From assembly GCA_035236585.1 (NCBI GenBank), contig CP141126.1, positions 66,999,414-67,063,413 of the forward strand: a DNA stretch of 64,000 nucleotides, read 5' to 3'. This DNA is from Warburgia ugandensis (Eukaryota; Streptophyta; Magnoliopsida; Canellales; Canellaceae). Below are positions 23,449 to 36,479 of this stretch, piece after piece. Position 1 is the first letter of the stretch. Each line of letters begins with the position of its first letter. The position numbers and the translations under genes were made by a program. The notes under the pieces were generated by a model, which did not search any database, was not told the origin of the DNA, and saw nothing but the letters and a program-made list of their open reading frames with translations.

Positions 23449-24558
23449 CATATATAGTAAAATACGCAAGGTAATGTTACAACTCCAAAGCATATCCAAG
23501 CAACAATTTGCATGCCTTTTTCAATGAAACTTCAAAATATAAAACATGGGACTTCTTATACTCAATATATTTGATCTAGAATGATCAATTTAAAGCTTTT
23601 AAAATCATTAAAGAAGCATAAAATCATAAACATATATAGTAAAAAATTCATGGTAATGTTACCATTCAAACATATGCTTCAAGCAACAATTTGCATGCAT
23701 TTTTTAATTTGACTTCAAAATCCAAAACATGGGAGTTCTTATGTTCAATATATTCTATCTAGAATGATGAATTTCTAGCATTTACAAGCATTAAAGAAGG
23801 ACAAAATCATGAAAATATATGGTCAAAGTGCAGTGCAATCTTACCATTCTAATGCATATTACATCAGGCATATTTCAAGCAACAATTTGCCTGCCTTTTT
23901 GAATGAAACTTCAAAATCTAAAATGTGGGTCTTATTAAACACAAAGCATTCTGTACTAATGGTCAATTCCAAGCATTCAAAAAGAAAAAAAATCATGAAC
24001 ATATATAGTAAAAAACACATGGTAATGTTACCATTCCAACATATATCCAAACAAAAATTTGAATGCCTTTTTAATGAAACTTCAAAATCTAAAACATGGG
24101 TCTTCTTAGACTCAATGTATTTTATATAGAATGATCAACTTCAAGATTTTAAAATCATTAAAGAAGTATAAAATGAGGAACATATATAGTAAAAAATGCA
24201 TGATAATGTTACCATTCAAACACATACTTCATGCAACAATTTGCATGCATTTTTTATGGAGACTTCAAAATCCAAAACATTGGCCTTCTTAGGTTCAATG
24301 TATTCTATCTAGCATGATCAATTTCTAACATTTACAAGTATTAAAGAAGGCAAAAATCATGAACATATATAATCAAAATGCATGGTAATCGTAACATTCT
24401 AACGCTTATTACATCATGCATATTTTAAGCAACAATTTGTGTGGCTTTTTGAATGAACCTTCAAAATCTAAAATATGGATCTTCTTAGACACAATGTATT
24501 CTATGCTGAATGGTTAATTTCAAACATTTACAACATTAAAGAAGGAAAAAATCAGGAA
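23449..24558 (+). repeat. Three-monomer HOR (T1-T2-T7) x2
   Basis: Anchors at 23449, 24000 and 24559 give periods of 551 and 559 bp. Each period has a T1-like, then a T2-like (GCATTTTTT, AATCCAAAAC, GGTTCAATG) and then a T7-like monomer (TCAAAATGCATGGTAATC type). This is a transition between the regular HOR and unordered monomers. Confidence 0.68.
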
Positions 24559-27500
24559 CATATATAGTAAAAAATGCATGGTAATGTTACCAATCAACGC
24601 AAATTTAAGCAACAATTTGCATAGCTTTTTGAATGAAACATCAAAATATAAAATGCTGGTATTCTTATACTCAATGTATTACATATAGAATGATAAATTT
24701 CAAGAATTAAAGGACCAGAAAATCAAGAACATATACAGTAAAAAATACACAGTGATGTTACCATTCAAATGCATATTTAAGCAACAATTTGCATGCCTTT
24801 TTCAATGAAACTTCAAAATCTAAAACTTGGGTCTCCTTAGACTCAATATATTTTGTCTAGAATGATGAATTTTCAGCATTTACAGGCACCAAAGAAGTAG
24901 AAAATAAGGAACATATGTAGCAAAAAATGCATGGTAATGTTACCATTCAAATGCATACTTTAAGCAACAATTTGCATGCCTTTTTTTAATGAAACTTCAA
25001 AATTTAAAATTTGGGTCTTGTTAGACTCAATGTATTCTAGCTAGAATTTTCAATTTCAAACATTTACAAGCCTTAGAGAAGAAGAAAATTAGAACATATA
25101 TAGTAAAAAATGCATGGTATTGTTACCATTCAAACACATACTTCAAGCAACAAATTGCATGCCTTGAATGAAACTTCAAACTCTAAAACATGGCTCTGAT
25201 TAATCTCAAAGTATTCTACTTAGAATTATCAATTTCAAGAATTTACAAGCATTAAAAAAAAAAATCAGGAACATATACAATAAAAAACTCATGGTAATGT
25301 TTCCATTCGAACGTGTACTACAATAAGTATATTTCAAGCCACAATTTGCATGCCTTTATGAATCAAACATCAAAATCTAAAACATGGGTCTTGTTAGATT
25401 CTATGCATTCTTTCTAGAATGATCAATTTCAAGCATTTATAAGCATTAAAGAAGCAAAAAATCAGGACCATATATAGTAAAAAATGCATGCCATTGTTAC
25501 CAATTAAATGCTAATTCAAGCAACAATTTGCATACCTTTTTGAATGAAACGTCAAAATCTAAATATTGATCTTCTTAAAATCAATGTATTTATAAAATTA
25601 TAAATTTAGAGCATTAACAAGATTAAAGAACTAGAAAATTAGGAAAATATGCAGTAAAAAATGCACAATAATGTTACCATTCAAAAACATATTGAAGCAA
25701 CAATTTACAAGCCTTTTTGAATGAAACTTTAAAATCTAAAACTTGGGTCTTCTTAAAATCAGTGCATTTTATCTAGAATGATCAATTTCAAGTATTTACA
25801 AACATCAACGAAGAAAAAAATCAGGAACATATATAGCAAAAAATATATGGTAATGTTACCATTAAAATGCATACTTTAAGTAACAATTTGGATGCCTTTT
25901 TGAATGAAACTTCAAAATCTAAAACATGGGTCTTTCTAGGCTCAATCTATCCTATCTAGAATGATCAATTTCAAGCATTAAGGAATAAGAAAATAAGGAA
26001 CATATATAGTAAAAAAGGCATGGCAATGTAACCAATCAAATGCATACTTCAAGCAACAATTAGCATGCCTTTTTTAATGAAACTTCAAACTCTAAAACAT
26101 GGGTCTTCTTATTTTAAATTCATTATATCTGGAATGATCAATTTCAAGCATTTACAAGCATTAAAAAAGACGAAAATTAGAAACATATACAGTAAAAAAT
26201 GCATGGTAATGTTCCCATTTGAACATGTATTAGAATAAACATATTTCAAGCAACAATTCGCAAGCCTTTCTAAAAGAAACATCAAAATAAAAAACATGGG
26301 ACTTCTTAATCTCTGTGCATTCTTTCTATAATGATCAATTTCAAGCATTGAAGAAGCTGAGAATCAAGAACATATAAGTCAAAAATGCATGGTAACATTA
26401 CCATTCAAACTCGTATTACAACAAGCTTATTTCAAGCAATAATTTGCATGCCTTTTTGAATGAAACTTCAAAAAAAAAAACATGGGACTTCTTAGTATCA
26501 ACATATTCTATCTAAAAACATAAATTTCAAGCATTTAAGAAGCAAAAAATTAGGAACATGTATAGTAAAAAATGCATGGTAATGCTACCATTCAAATGCA
26601 TATTCAAGCAAAAATTTGCATTCCTTTTTCAATTAAACATCAAAATCTAAAATGTGGGTCTTCTTAAACTCAATGTATTCTTTCTAAAATGATAAATTTT
26701 TTTCATTTAAAAGAATTTAAGAATCATAAAATTAGGAACATATATAGTAAAAAATGTGTAGCATTACCATTCAAATGCGTATTACAATAAGCATGCTTCA
26801 AGCAATAATTTGCATGCCTTTTTGAATGAAACTTCAAAATCTAAAACAAGGGTCTTCTGAGACTCAATGCATTTTATCTAAAATGATAAATTTCAAGAAT
26901 TTACAAGCATTAAAGGAGCTGAAAATCAGGAACATGTATAGTAAAAAATGCATGGTAATGTTACCATTCAAACACATACCTCAAGCAACAATTTGCATGC
27001 ATTATTGAATGAGTCTTCAAAATCTAAAACATGGGTCTTCTTAAACTCAATTTATCTAGAATGGTCAATTTCAACATTTACAACCATTAATGATGCAGAA
27101 AATCAAGAACATATATAGTAAAAAATACAAGGTAAAGTTACTAATCAAATGCAAATTCGAGCAACAATTTGCATACCTTTTTGAGTGGAACTTCAAAATA
27201 AAAATTTTGCCCCTTCTTAGACTCAATGTATTTCAGATAGAATGATCACTTTTAAGCATTTGAAAGCATTAAAGAAGTACAAAATTAGTAACATATATAA
27301 CAAAAAATGCTTGGTAATGTGACCATTGAAACACATACTTCAAGCAACAATTTGCATGCCTTTTTGAATGAAACTTCAAAATCTAAGAAATGGGTCTTCT
27401 TAGTCTTAATGTAGTCTATCTAGAATGATCAATTTCAAGCATTTACTAGCATTAAAAAAGAATAAAATTAGGAATATATGTAATAAGAAACAGATGGTAA

Positions 27501-27713
27501 TGTTATGATTTGAACGTGTTTGACAATAAGCATAATTACAACAACAATATCCATGCCTTTTTGAATGAAACATCTAAATCTAAAACATGGAACTTCTTAG
27601 ACTCTATGCACTCTGTCTAAAATGAACAATTGCAAGCATTTACGAGCATTGGAGAAACAGAAAATCCGGAACATATACAATAAAAAATGCATGGTAACAT
27701 TACCATTCCTACA

Positions 27714-29732
27714 TGTAATGACCTAGGTTTTTATAAGACATTTACTTAGAGAATCGATCTTTAATGAAAATAATTTCTGGAAAATCAAATAACAACGAAA
27801 GAATCTTTTCTTTTAAATTCACTTTGAAAACCTCGATGTCATTTTTCTTTTCTCAAAACAAGGATTCTCGATAAAATGAGCGCTCATTTCTATTGAAAAT
27901 TTGGCAGAGTTTCCTCTATTTTTCAAACAATAGACATTTAACACATGTCATTACAAAGTACCTGATAAACATTTGTTTATATTTAAAACACAAATGGAGA
28001 CTCTGTCTCGTTTTCAAATAACTTATGACATGCATGCACCAGGACTTATTAGTCACAACCCAATTACAATTAAATCACATACAATATCAAATGATTATTT
28101 AATAGTCAACGAAACTTAGTTTCCTAATGAAACTCTAAATTACCTTCTTCTTATCCCCTTAGAGCAACAAGTGGTCTTCAAGAACATAATCTCCTTGTTC
28201 ATCCTTTTCAAACTAACCTGTAGTAAAAATAGTAGGATGAGTATACAACACACTCAGTAGATAACCCAATATTCTTTTCAAAGTATAGCTCAATAATCAC
28301 TCTAGGTCATTTTCATAATTGTATATCTCAAAATCGTATCATATGACATGCAATATCTTGTACGAAAATATGCATTTTAAAGCTTTCTTCCCAAAATAAG
28401 GAATTCATGCATATACAAATCACTATTTTCTCATGTCTTATAAGTAAATTCAGTATTTGAATACTTTGGCTTGAATAATTCATGATTCTTTCCAAATTAG
28501 GCATGCAACATGAATTTAAAACCAAATATCAATTTACATGCTTCAGTTGTAAGAATATCATATAAGAAACATAAGATGAATCAGGAATATATAAGAACAT
28601 CATATACACTCACATTACATATATATATATATATATAAATCATGTCATTGGTATAATAATTCCAAAATATTCTAAATTGGAAATAGTTCTCAAATCATTT
28701 TCTCATTTTAAAGATCATTTGAAACTTGGTAGTATCAAATCAACTACCTCTTATGACGATTTATTCTTTTCCATGGCTTTTATGGTCCATTCTCCATCGT
28801 AAATCAACTTGCGATCAATCTATGTTGCGCATAACGTTGATGTTTATAACATGACTTACTATTTTAAATCCATAACTTATATTTTTACTCATCTTTTGGT
28901 CTAATAGTTTAGACCATCTCAAAGTCATAAAACTGTTAGACTTAGGATCTCTCATTGATCCCTGATTAATCATTTTAATCAATTTATCATCTAAAGGTCA
29001 TATTTGCCTATTCCACTATTTTACACTTACTCTTCCTATGTCATACATGGAGATATGATCAAATCATTATCTGAAATCATTTATCCAACCAATGGAAGCA
29101 GTCAAACTATGTTTCCAGCTGATAATCAATAATTATAAATGTCAGATTAGGCATGACTTATTACATCTCTGTACTGGATGAGACTACACATCATCCCATC
29201 ACTATAAGAATCACACAAGCATAATTTCTATTGATCAGGATCATCAATTTAAAGTAGCATGAGATTTTAGGGATCCAATGGTTAACAATCTAATTTAATA
29301 TAACAGTAGAAGATAAATGATCAGATTTTCCTTTTGCGAATCATCTGTCTATTATAATTTATTTAAGGACCTAAACATGCTTTGAAAATCGTTGAATATA
29401 CCTTTTACAGATGATCTGGTAGCTAATACTTACTAAGAACGGTCGGATCTATCTTTTACACATGATCTGACTATTCTCGTTCATTGAAGGTGATCAAATC
29501 CCCCTTTTTCACATGATTTGAAAGCTAACATTCATGTAAATAGGGTCAAATTCATCATTTACAAAGGATTCAGTGATTATCATTTAGTGGAGATGATCAT
29601 TGATCTTTATAAGGCACAGATCGATGATTAGAGTGTTAATAGAGTGACTGCATCTCTGATTAGTCGTTGATCATCACAATAGGTGAAAGATCATCTTCAA
29701 GTTGAGGTTTTACCATAAATTTAGGGTTTGGA
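27714..29732 (-). repeat. 3' LTR of minus element, left part (interrupted)
   Basis: Plus-strand text begins TGTAATGACCTAGG. From about 28270 on it aligns closely with 37040 onward in the other LTR. 27780-28270 has no close match there; its end resembles the solo LTR at 59336 instead (TTTTAAATTCA..TTTGAAAACC). It holds an (AT)n tract at about 28619-28637 and GATC-rich imperfect repeats at about 29310-29600. It is interrupted at 29733 by a nested solo LTR. Confidence 0.85.
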
Positions 29733-30185
29733 TGTATTGCCTCAAAATTTTGAAGATATTTTGTATCACTTATATGACCACGATCAATAAAGTGTTTATT
29801 TTGAAATTTGATATATGTTTAATGATATAACTAGAGGGTTAGATGTTTAATTTCAATTAAAAATATGAAACATAGGAGTCTGTGAGAAAAATTAGTACTA
29901 TTAGATTCTACACTCGAAATGGAATCCAACACCTCAAATAACGGCAAAAACAGAGTTCATATGACAAAGTTATGGGCTTTTGAAGATTGAGGGTATTTTT
30001 GTAAAATGTATTTAAGTGCGAATGGCTCGAAAACACAGGGGGTTGTTTTGATAACAACACCCCTCTTCTTCCCCACTGACCAGTCCACCGCCTTTGCCAT
30101 CCAGTTGTAGTGCTGCACTGCTCTTGCAGTGCGGCGCCAAAAAAAATGGCAGCACCACCATTGGGCAGCATTGCCTTCCCTCTGC

Positions 30186-30193
30186 TATAAAAA
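30186..30193 (+). promoter_or_regulatory. TATA box of nested solo LTR 2
   Basis: TATAAAAA, 453 bp from the LTR start, followed by a C-rich presumed transcription start region. It matches the position in the sister LTRs. Confidence 0.75.
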
Positions 30194-30424
30194 CCCTCCA
30201 TCCCCTCTTCCTAGATCAAGTTTTCTCCATGCCAAACGGTCCCAAAACTAGATTTGGCAACAAGGATTGCAGCCCCGTTTGAAGCCTCTGATAGGGTGAC
30301 AAGGAGAATTTTTCAGGTATGATTCTCTCCCCACCCCACTCCTCTCTCTTTCCTCTCCCTTTCCCCCTAATCCCGACTGAATATGGTAGTTCTTTAGCTA
30401 GAAATTGCAGGATGAAGACGGGTC

Positions 30425-30750
30425 AAGAACAAGACCCATCATAGACGACGCAGGCTACGCGTGACATTCTAGGGACGTTACGTGTGACGTCCCAAGGACG
30501 TGCGTGTGATGCTCGCCCAATATGTACTCCCTAGGGCAGTTGTCGCATGCGCACAACATGCGGGAAGAGTCCCAGCACGATCGAGATGCACGAAGAGTCT
30601 TGGGAGCTAAGACGCAGTGCGTTGCACCGAAGACGTGTCTACATGACACTGTTTGAGACACTATAACGCCGCTCAAGCATACGCCCTGCATGCGAACGTG
30701 GTCCCTGTTCGACCAAGACGCGCACGCGTCTTGGGAACCATGATGCACGG
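30425..30750 (+). other. CpG-rich block of nested solo LTR 2
   Basis: Dense in CG and ACGT words (GACGCAGGC, TACGCGTGAC, GACGTGCGTG, GACGCGCACGCG), 240-560 bp downstream of the TATA box, within A+T-rich sequence. The 97-codon minus-strand frame here follows from composition. Confidence 0.55.
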
Positions 30751-30826
30751 GCCTTAATAAACAAATCTGGTTCTGCCATTAAGATGCGATACAAAAACTA
30801 CAATTAAGGAGGCTATATAACTCTGA

Positions 30827-30850
30827 TCAACGATCCGAAAGGATCGTTGA
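30827..30850 (+). other. Perfect 10-bp stem with GAAA loop
   Basis: The arm TCAACGATCC (30827-30836) and its exact complement GGATCGTTGA (30841-30850) enclose GAAA. If transcribed from the LTR promoter this RNA hairpin would carry a GNRA-class loop. The corresponding place in the solo LTR at 59336 (minus strand, near 61535-61555) keeps a partial stem around an AAAA loop. Confidence 0.6.
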
Positions 30851-32642
30851 GTTCGTAATTATGACATGAACCTAATTACACAATAACATTTAGGATCAAG
30901 AGACTATTTAGGACAATTATAGCATAAAACTCATAGAGATTTCATGGATCTACGAGATCAACTATGATCGGAGCTCATTAATTGATCAATTAGATGCCTT
31001 AGGACATTATTACTCCAAGGTCAAACGATTATAAGTGAGATTCAACATGGAAAATAATAAATTAGAGATCTATAATGTCTAGTATAGCTCTAGCCGTTGA
31101 TCTGTAAAGTAGGAAATAATACTTGGACTTTTATTTTCCAAATAATACCAAAGATTTCCAAAGGCGATCTAGAGCTCAAATTGAAGAGAAACACACCCCA
31201 GAGACATTGAGGTAGGTAGTCTAATACTACTCAGTTCTTCAAATGCATCCCAAACTCTAAGTGATTTACTTGCTTCTATTGCTGTATGTAGTATGTTTTT
31301 TGAGACATGTTGTTCTTATATGCGCATGCAAACTTGTCTTCATGATTTATGCCCTTGATGCACTTGCATCTGTCATTGTATTGAGTATGCTTTTGGGGAT
31401 ACATTATTTTATATGAGCTGTGGATTTATGGCATTGAATACGATACTAGCATGAGCAGATTTTGTGCATTGCTCACATGTTTTGAGAACAAATGCATAAA
31501 TTGCATTATTTCTATGATTGAGATTTGGATTTATCTATATATGCTTTTTTGGGCTATAGAGCCTAGTGGGCACTATGCTAAGAGGTTATGATGTATAGGG
31601 TTGGCCTCCCAGCCTCTACCACCAAAAAGGTGGATGGTATCGCTACCAAAAATGGCATTGTCCCTTCCCTGATTGTTGTGGTAAATAAGGACGACTACTA
31701 GAGGTGTCACAGCACCCTTTTGGGGACATATCCATAGTCGCCGTGGAGGCTATGGTGGACTAGTCTCTAGATACCAGAGACAGATGATTCAGAGGTGTTC
31801 TGGTCATGAGCATAGTGGGCCCTATGATTTCAATTGTATTGATATGCATGTAGCATTGAGATGGTCATAAACGAGTACTCGTGACTAGTCAGCTTGAGAC
31901 TGTGTGCATGTTATTTTGTGATGCTATTGTTTGCCTATGATAAGGACTATTTTAAGCATTTCATGATCATTATATTTGAACTTGTTGTTGAGATCTCATG
32001 ACTTAGATCTATTGATTTCTAATTGATTTGACTCTTTTGAATTTAGTCATATCTATATTGTTGCATATTGAAGTGTAGTAAAGAAATTCATGGTTGGCAT
32101 TGCTTACATTTTATGCAGAAATATGCATATTTATTAAAAACAGGCATTACTGATGTTTTACATGCAAGCTCTTTTCATTTTGTATGTTACAAGCTGTGGT
32201 TTCAAAAGGGTAGTATCAAGTTACCTACTGAGTGTGATGAAATACTCAACCCAATCCATCATTTTTTCCAGATCAAACAAAGTATACTTAGAAGAGACAT
32301 CAAAGAGCGTTAGGGCTACAATCAAGAAAGCACGGGTAAGGTTCATAGTAACCCTTTTTGTATTTGATGTAAACGTGGTTATAAGTGCTTATTTGTGACT
32401 TGGGCTGTGATTAACAATCTTGAGATTAGTAGTTATTCATTTATATATTTTGCTAAAACGTGTCATGGCCTTATGCATTATTCGTTCATCATGATTTGTT
32501 AATGACACTCAAGATTTTTACGCAAAAATTTTACTTAAAAAGGAAAAATTTCTCTGCATTCTTTTGCATAAATTATTTTAAAATAGAGATTGATCTCACT
32601 ATTTATTATAAGAACTACATCCTAAAAACCCAGGTCGTCACA

Positions 32643-33923
32643 TTGGATCACTACTGTTTGAGCTCTGATCAGAGGGTCAAAACCTTAGATAGGTTGATCA
32701 ACGGCCCTGGCAATCTCTACCCACTTATTAGGAACAAGATTGACACATGGATCCCCTACAAGGGTTGATCCATGGCTCAGATCATCCCTGTCTGAGTTCC
32801 AGATGAAAGATTGGAGCTCAAACAAGGTGATCAGGGCCACCAACGACCGTGTCCTCTGATTAGGGATGTGCTTTAGGGTTTGATTTGGCCATTAGGGTCG
32901 GATTTTCCACCTTACAGTAAAACAACTAGATTTTTCTACTCTATAAATGAATTGAATGAAAACAATGGAGTATTTGGTGATGGCCAACCTTTATGGATGC
33001 TCCAAAACCTCCAAAGGTAGTCGAAGAAGACAGGTTGGTGGGTTTTTTCGGCAACAGTCCATGCACATGGCTTTTCCCCCTCTAATCCAGTGTCTTTTCT
33101 CCTTTGATGGTGCTGAGACCAAAGGGGTTTTGCTCCTTGGGTTGTGAAGAGTAGATTGAAGGGTTGGATCTCTGATTGGAAGCACGATTGTCACTGGCGA
33201 CTCAGTTTTCACCAGTTATCGAGGATCCCTCTTCCACCAACAAAAACCCAAATGTTTTGGCTCTAGCACACTCTCTCCTCTCCTCTCTTTCTCTTTCTCT
33301 CTCTCCCTCTTTCTGCCTTCTCCTCCTTCTCTCCGAGCATCAGGTTTCTCCTCCCCAGCGCCTTTCCCTCTCTCTCTTTTTTTCTTCTCTTTCTTTCCGT
33401 CGTTTCTCGTTGGGTAGGGCTCGGGAATAGACGTAAAGTCTATTTCCATTTGAAATGAGGTGGGGTGGGAGTGCCAATATCAATTTGGCCCCCTCCCATA
33501 TTTACTTTAATCCTTTTTTTTTCTTTTATATATTAAACACTTTGCAATGATGTCTTTCCATCATTACACCCACACCATCCTAGTCAATACACCTAATTCC
33601 AACTCATGGTGTTTCCCAAACACCTTGTTAGCATCGGACGCAGATTTCTATAGGTGGGGTCCATTAATGAAGTTACAAAAATGCCCTTCATGAGAAAAAT
33701 CAACATTTATTCATCTAAATTCGAATTTCATCAAACTTAGTGTCGTTTCAATCATTTTTCCAGCACAATCCAAATATGGATGTCTCTTCGCTTGATTTGA
33801 TGTCAATAAAACTTTCACTTATAAAACTCCAAAAATTAGAAATTTCAATATTGTCTTTTCTTTCCAATTTAAGATAATTTAAAATTTTACTTAAATTCAC
33901 ATTTAAAAATTAGGGATGTTACA
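32643..33923 (-). repeat. 3' LTR of minus element, right part
   Basis: Continues the interrupted LTR after the TTGGA duplication and ends ...AGGGATGTTACA (plus strand) at 33923, next to the PPT. It includes a C/T-rich tract at about 33280-33400 that matches a much longer (CT)n in the sister LTR. A TATA-like word on the minus strand (TATATAAAAG, 33523-33532) lies about 390 bp from the LTR start. Confidence 0.85.
33523..33532 (-). promoter_or_regulatory. Possible TATA box of the minus element LTR
   Basis: TATATAAAAG on the minus strand, about 390 bp from the LTR start. The sister LTR has TATATAAAA at 39403-39411, about 395 bp from its start. The matching spacing is the main support. Confidence 0.45.
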
Positions 33924-33936
33924 TCCTTTCCCCCTT
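33924..33936 (-). promoter_or_regulatory. Polypurine tract of the minus element
   Basis: On the minus strand AAGGGGGAAAGGA directly precedes TGTAACATCC, the LTR start, and follows GAGGACAAAATTCCTC, a motif commonly found between integrase and PPT in Tekay/Del-like elements. It primes plus-strand synthesis. Confidence 0.85.
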
Positions 33937-34889
33937 AGAGGAATTTTGTCCTCAAAATTCTTTTCATGTTATCTTCCAAACAACTATAAATGTATCATCT
34001 TATCTTAAATGTAAGTTCTCCTAACTCCTTAACATTCATATTTTTTTAAACTTCAAACCCTAAACACTTACGCTGCTTATTAGCATAACTTTTCATTTGC
34101 TTTACTAAAGAATAATGCTAACCCATCAATATTATTATGTAATTTCTGTCTAATTAATAATGTCTCCAATCTTTAAGGTCGGATCATAACAATCATCCAT
34201 CACCCATGGGTAGTATAACTTACTTCACACCTTTTGAATAATCTTCTCCATGTTGATAAAAGTTCCAAAAGTAGTTAACTCCTAATTAAATTCATGCTAT
34301 CATATTTCATCTCAGTTCACATCAAGGAATTCCAAAATTGATAAATAAAGTTCAATAATTTCAACTATCATCTCTTTATGTCAATGATGAAAGTTTCTTC
34401 TTCTTTTTTTCACATGTAGATTTCTAGCTATTAGTTTCCCATGACTTGTACTCCATTTTCCTGTAGTAACTTCTGCTTTTTATGAACACGATTGTGTAGA
34501 TGTGATTCCCAATCCTTTTCTCAAGGAATTGTCATAGACTACAAAATTTCCACTTTAATGAGTACAATCACATTCCCCAGTAAAGCATCTATCAATCTTC
34601 TCAACAAAGATAACATGCATTCTTAATGAAGTCTTAACTTAATCAAAAATACATCATTAGTTCACTATATCGTCAAAAGAAACTCTTATGACTTCATTGT
34701 GATCATTAACTATATAATTAACCAATCCATTCTTGAAATAATAAGGAAGTCTCCAAAATGTTTCAAAAAGATTGAATTGGCCTCTATTCATCTCTCCATT
34801 AGTAACCAAAATTAGTAATAAATGTCTATATGTAATTTGGTTCACCTAACCATGTCAGAATTCTATATAGGATACTAAATTACACATAT
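33937..34889 (-). other. Internal remnant without recognisable domain
   Basis: Lies between the protease remnant and the PPT. No RT, RNase H or integrase motif is seen in any frame. A 62-codon minus frame (34657-34845) is not recognised. RT, RNase H and most or all of integrase have been deleted, leaving mainly 3' untranslated sequence. Confidence 0.6.
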
Positions 34890-35000
34890 ACTATCCATAC
34901 CATAGGCAAACTCACATGATATATAAGAAAGCTTAGAATTAGTATCAAATGATATCTTAATAGGTATGTTATATGTATTTGAAGTGTACCTTCTACCTCT
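34890..35000 (-). pseudogene. Protease remnant of the minus element
   Basis: On the minus strand VEGTL (about 34985-34999) is followed, after a frame change, by SFDTNSKLSYISCEFA (about 34903-34950). This is the start of a Ty3/gypsy aspartic protease. The catalytic triplet is D-T-N instead of D-T/S-G, and the rest of the domain is missing. Confidence 0.75.
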
Positions 35001-35039
35001 ATATTTGATGTCCCTATTTGTCCTGAGGTGATATCAAGT

Positions 35040-36049
35040 ATACGACCTTTGCTTTCAATCATATGATCCTTTTGAGGTTCTTCTTCTTTCTCTTTCTTTG
35101 GACAGTGCATGGTGATGTGTCCCATCTCTCAACAAATGTAGCACCTGATGCTACTGCAATGTTTGCATGTATGATAGTTCCTTCATCGTGGACATGTTTT
35201 ATATGCTAGTGATTTATTCTTGTGGTCAAATGGCCACTCCGGTTGAGAATGGGGACTTGAAGATTGTATTAGTCATTTTCCTCTTTTGGCATGCCCACTT
35301 GTGCTGGCATCCTTTTCCCACTTCTATCGGTCTCCCAATGTCCTTTGATAATCCTTCTCAAAAAGAGAAGCCAGCTCTATTGCCTTTCCCATAGTATCAG
35401 GCTAAAACTCTATTTCTCAAACTAAGGTTCAATCCATCAAAAAATTTCTCTGCAGCCCTAGCCTCTGTGATACATGCTATGGGTGCAAATCTATGAAGAC
35501 AAGTGAATATGTTCTCATATTGTGTTATTGTAAAATTTCCTTACTCCAAATTCATAAATTCCCTCTCTTTTTCTTTTCTCATATGTCTTGGAAAATACTT
35601 TTCATAAAAGACAACTTTAAATTCTTGCTAAGAAATGACATCTTTTCCTTCAAAACTTACTCATTTAGTCATTTCCCACCAAAAGGCCACTTCTCTTGTT
35701 CAGATAAAAGTAGCCATTACTACTTTTTTGTTCTCTAAAATTTTCATTGCTTTCATGACCTTACCTACTTCAAAATTTCATTTCTTTGTTGAGTAGGATT
35801 CATCCTCTCCAGAGAATGATGGAGTCAACTTCTTGAATCTTTCCAATTGAGTTTCTGCTCTTTCATCAACTTTATTAGATGTCTCTGTTCTAGTAGTTAT
35901 TTCTATCCATGGCTGATTATGGAAAAATTGGCTTACGTGTTGCATGAATTTCTACACTATTTCAATTGATGAAGCTCCTTGCTCAAGGAAGTTGTCATAT
36001 GATTATTCTTATTCATAGGGCTCATATGCTTACTCCACTTACGTGGCAT
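35040..36049 (-). pseudogene. Gag remnant of the minus element
   Basis: From an ATG at 36047-36049 (MPRKWSKHM) the minus strand keeps the landmarks of gag: FKKLTPSFSGEDE, VAFWWEM, FYEKYFPRHMRKEKEREF, LHRFAPIACITEARAAEKF and FDGLNLSLRNRVL. It ends in a CCHC knuckle at 35102-35143 (C-Y-I-C, then a stop in place of Gly, then EMGHITMHC). At least half a dozen stops and one or more frameshifts make it non-functional. It is far more decayed than the gag at 4468-5568. Confidence 0.85.
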
Positions 36050-36249
36050 TTCTACAATTCTACTTGTACACAACTCTAACTGAGTACTTATACTCTAGTT
36101 ATTTTTAAAGTGACATCTACTTTCAAGTTACACTAACCCTATAAAAGTATTTTCCCTAATTACTTACACCATAACCTAAATTTCTCTTAACTCTGTTGAC
36201 TATTTGTGATTATTAATTTGCATTTGGCTATGAATGACATGAACTTGGG

Positions 36250-36261
36250 TTCTCATACCAA
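36250..36261 (-). promoter_or_regulatory. Primer binding site of the minus element
   Basis: On the minus strand TGGTATGAGAAC follows the LTR end (...GTCATTACA) after two bases. It is a slightly mutated form of the tRNA-Met PBS seen at 4340, and it confirms orientation and the 5' LTR boundary. Confidence 0.8.
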
Positions 36262-36479
36262 CTGTAATGACTTGGGTTTTTATAAGACTTTTTAAATACA
36301 AAAGACATTTTCTTTGCAAGATCGATCTTTATTGAAAATTATTTTTTGCCAATCAAATATCATATCATTACTTTAAAATTCAAAGTAAGATTTAGTTAAA
36401 CTACATGACAGCCATTTTAAACCACTATATGCAGTATAATTTTAAATGACCAACTCATCATGTAAAAACATATCATCCA

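Larger units (their letters stand above)
20501..27713 (+). repeat. Satellite array block 2 (HOR edge into divergent monomers)
   Basis: Continues block 1 in the same orientation and phase. The T1 monomer split by solo LTR 1 resumes at 20501, followed by T2-T5, a T6 monomer cut and joined to a T7 end near 21430, then T8 and T9. A nearly full HOR unit follows (21831-23448). From about 24.5 kb monomers no longer match the nine types and diverge from one another, with the same overall unit. The block ends at the left border of the composite insertion (27714). Confidence 0.93.
29733..32642 (+). mobile_element. Nested solo LTR 2, TSD TTGGA
   Basis: A 2,910-bp LTR on the plus strand starting TGTATTGCCTC and ending CCCAGGTCGTCACA, flanked by perfect TTGGA copies (29728-29732 and 32643-32647). 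The uninterrupted sister LTR reads straight through this point near 38478 (AGGGTTCCGATCACTACTG). It belongs to the same family as the solo LTRs in the satellite. TATA box at 30186, CpG-rich block at about 30425-30750, conserved internal block at about 31555-31880. It must be younger than the LTR it interrupts. Confidence 0.95.

Noticed and set aside
10868..24129. Recurring open frames of 60-106 codons in satellite DNA with similar peptides (KHMVMLPFKHI types)
   Set aside because: They repeat because the satellite repeats. The monomer length is not a multiple of three, starts and stops fall at random, and no domain is visible.
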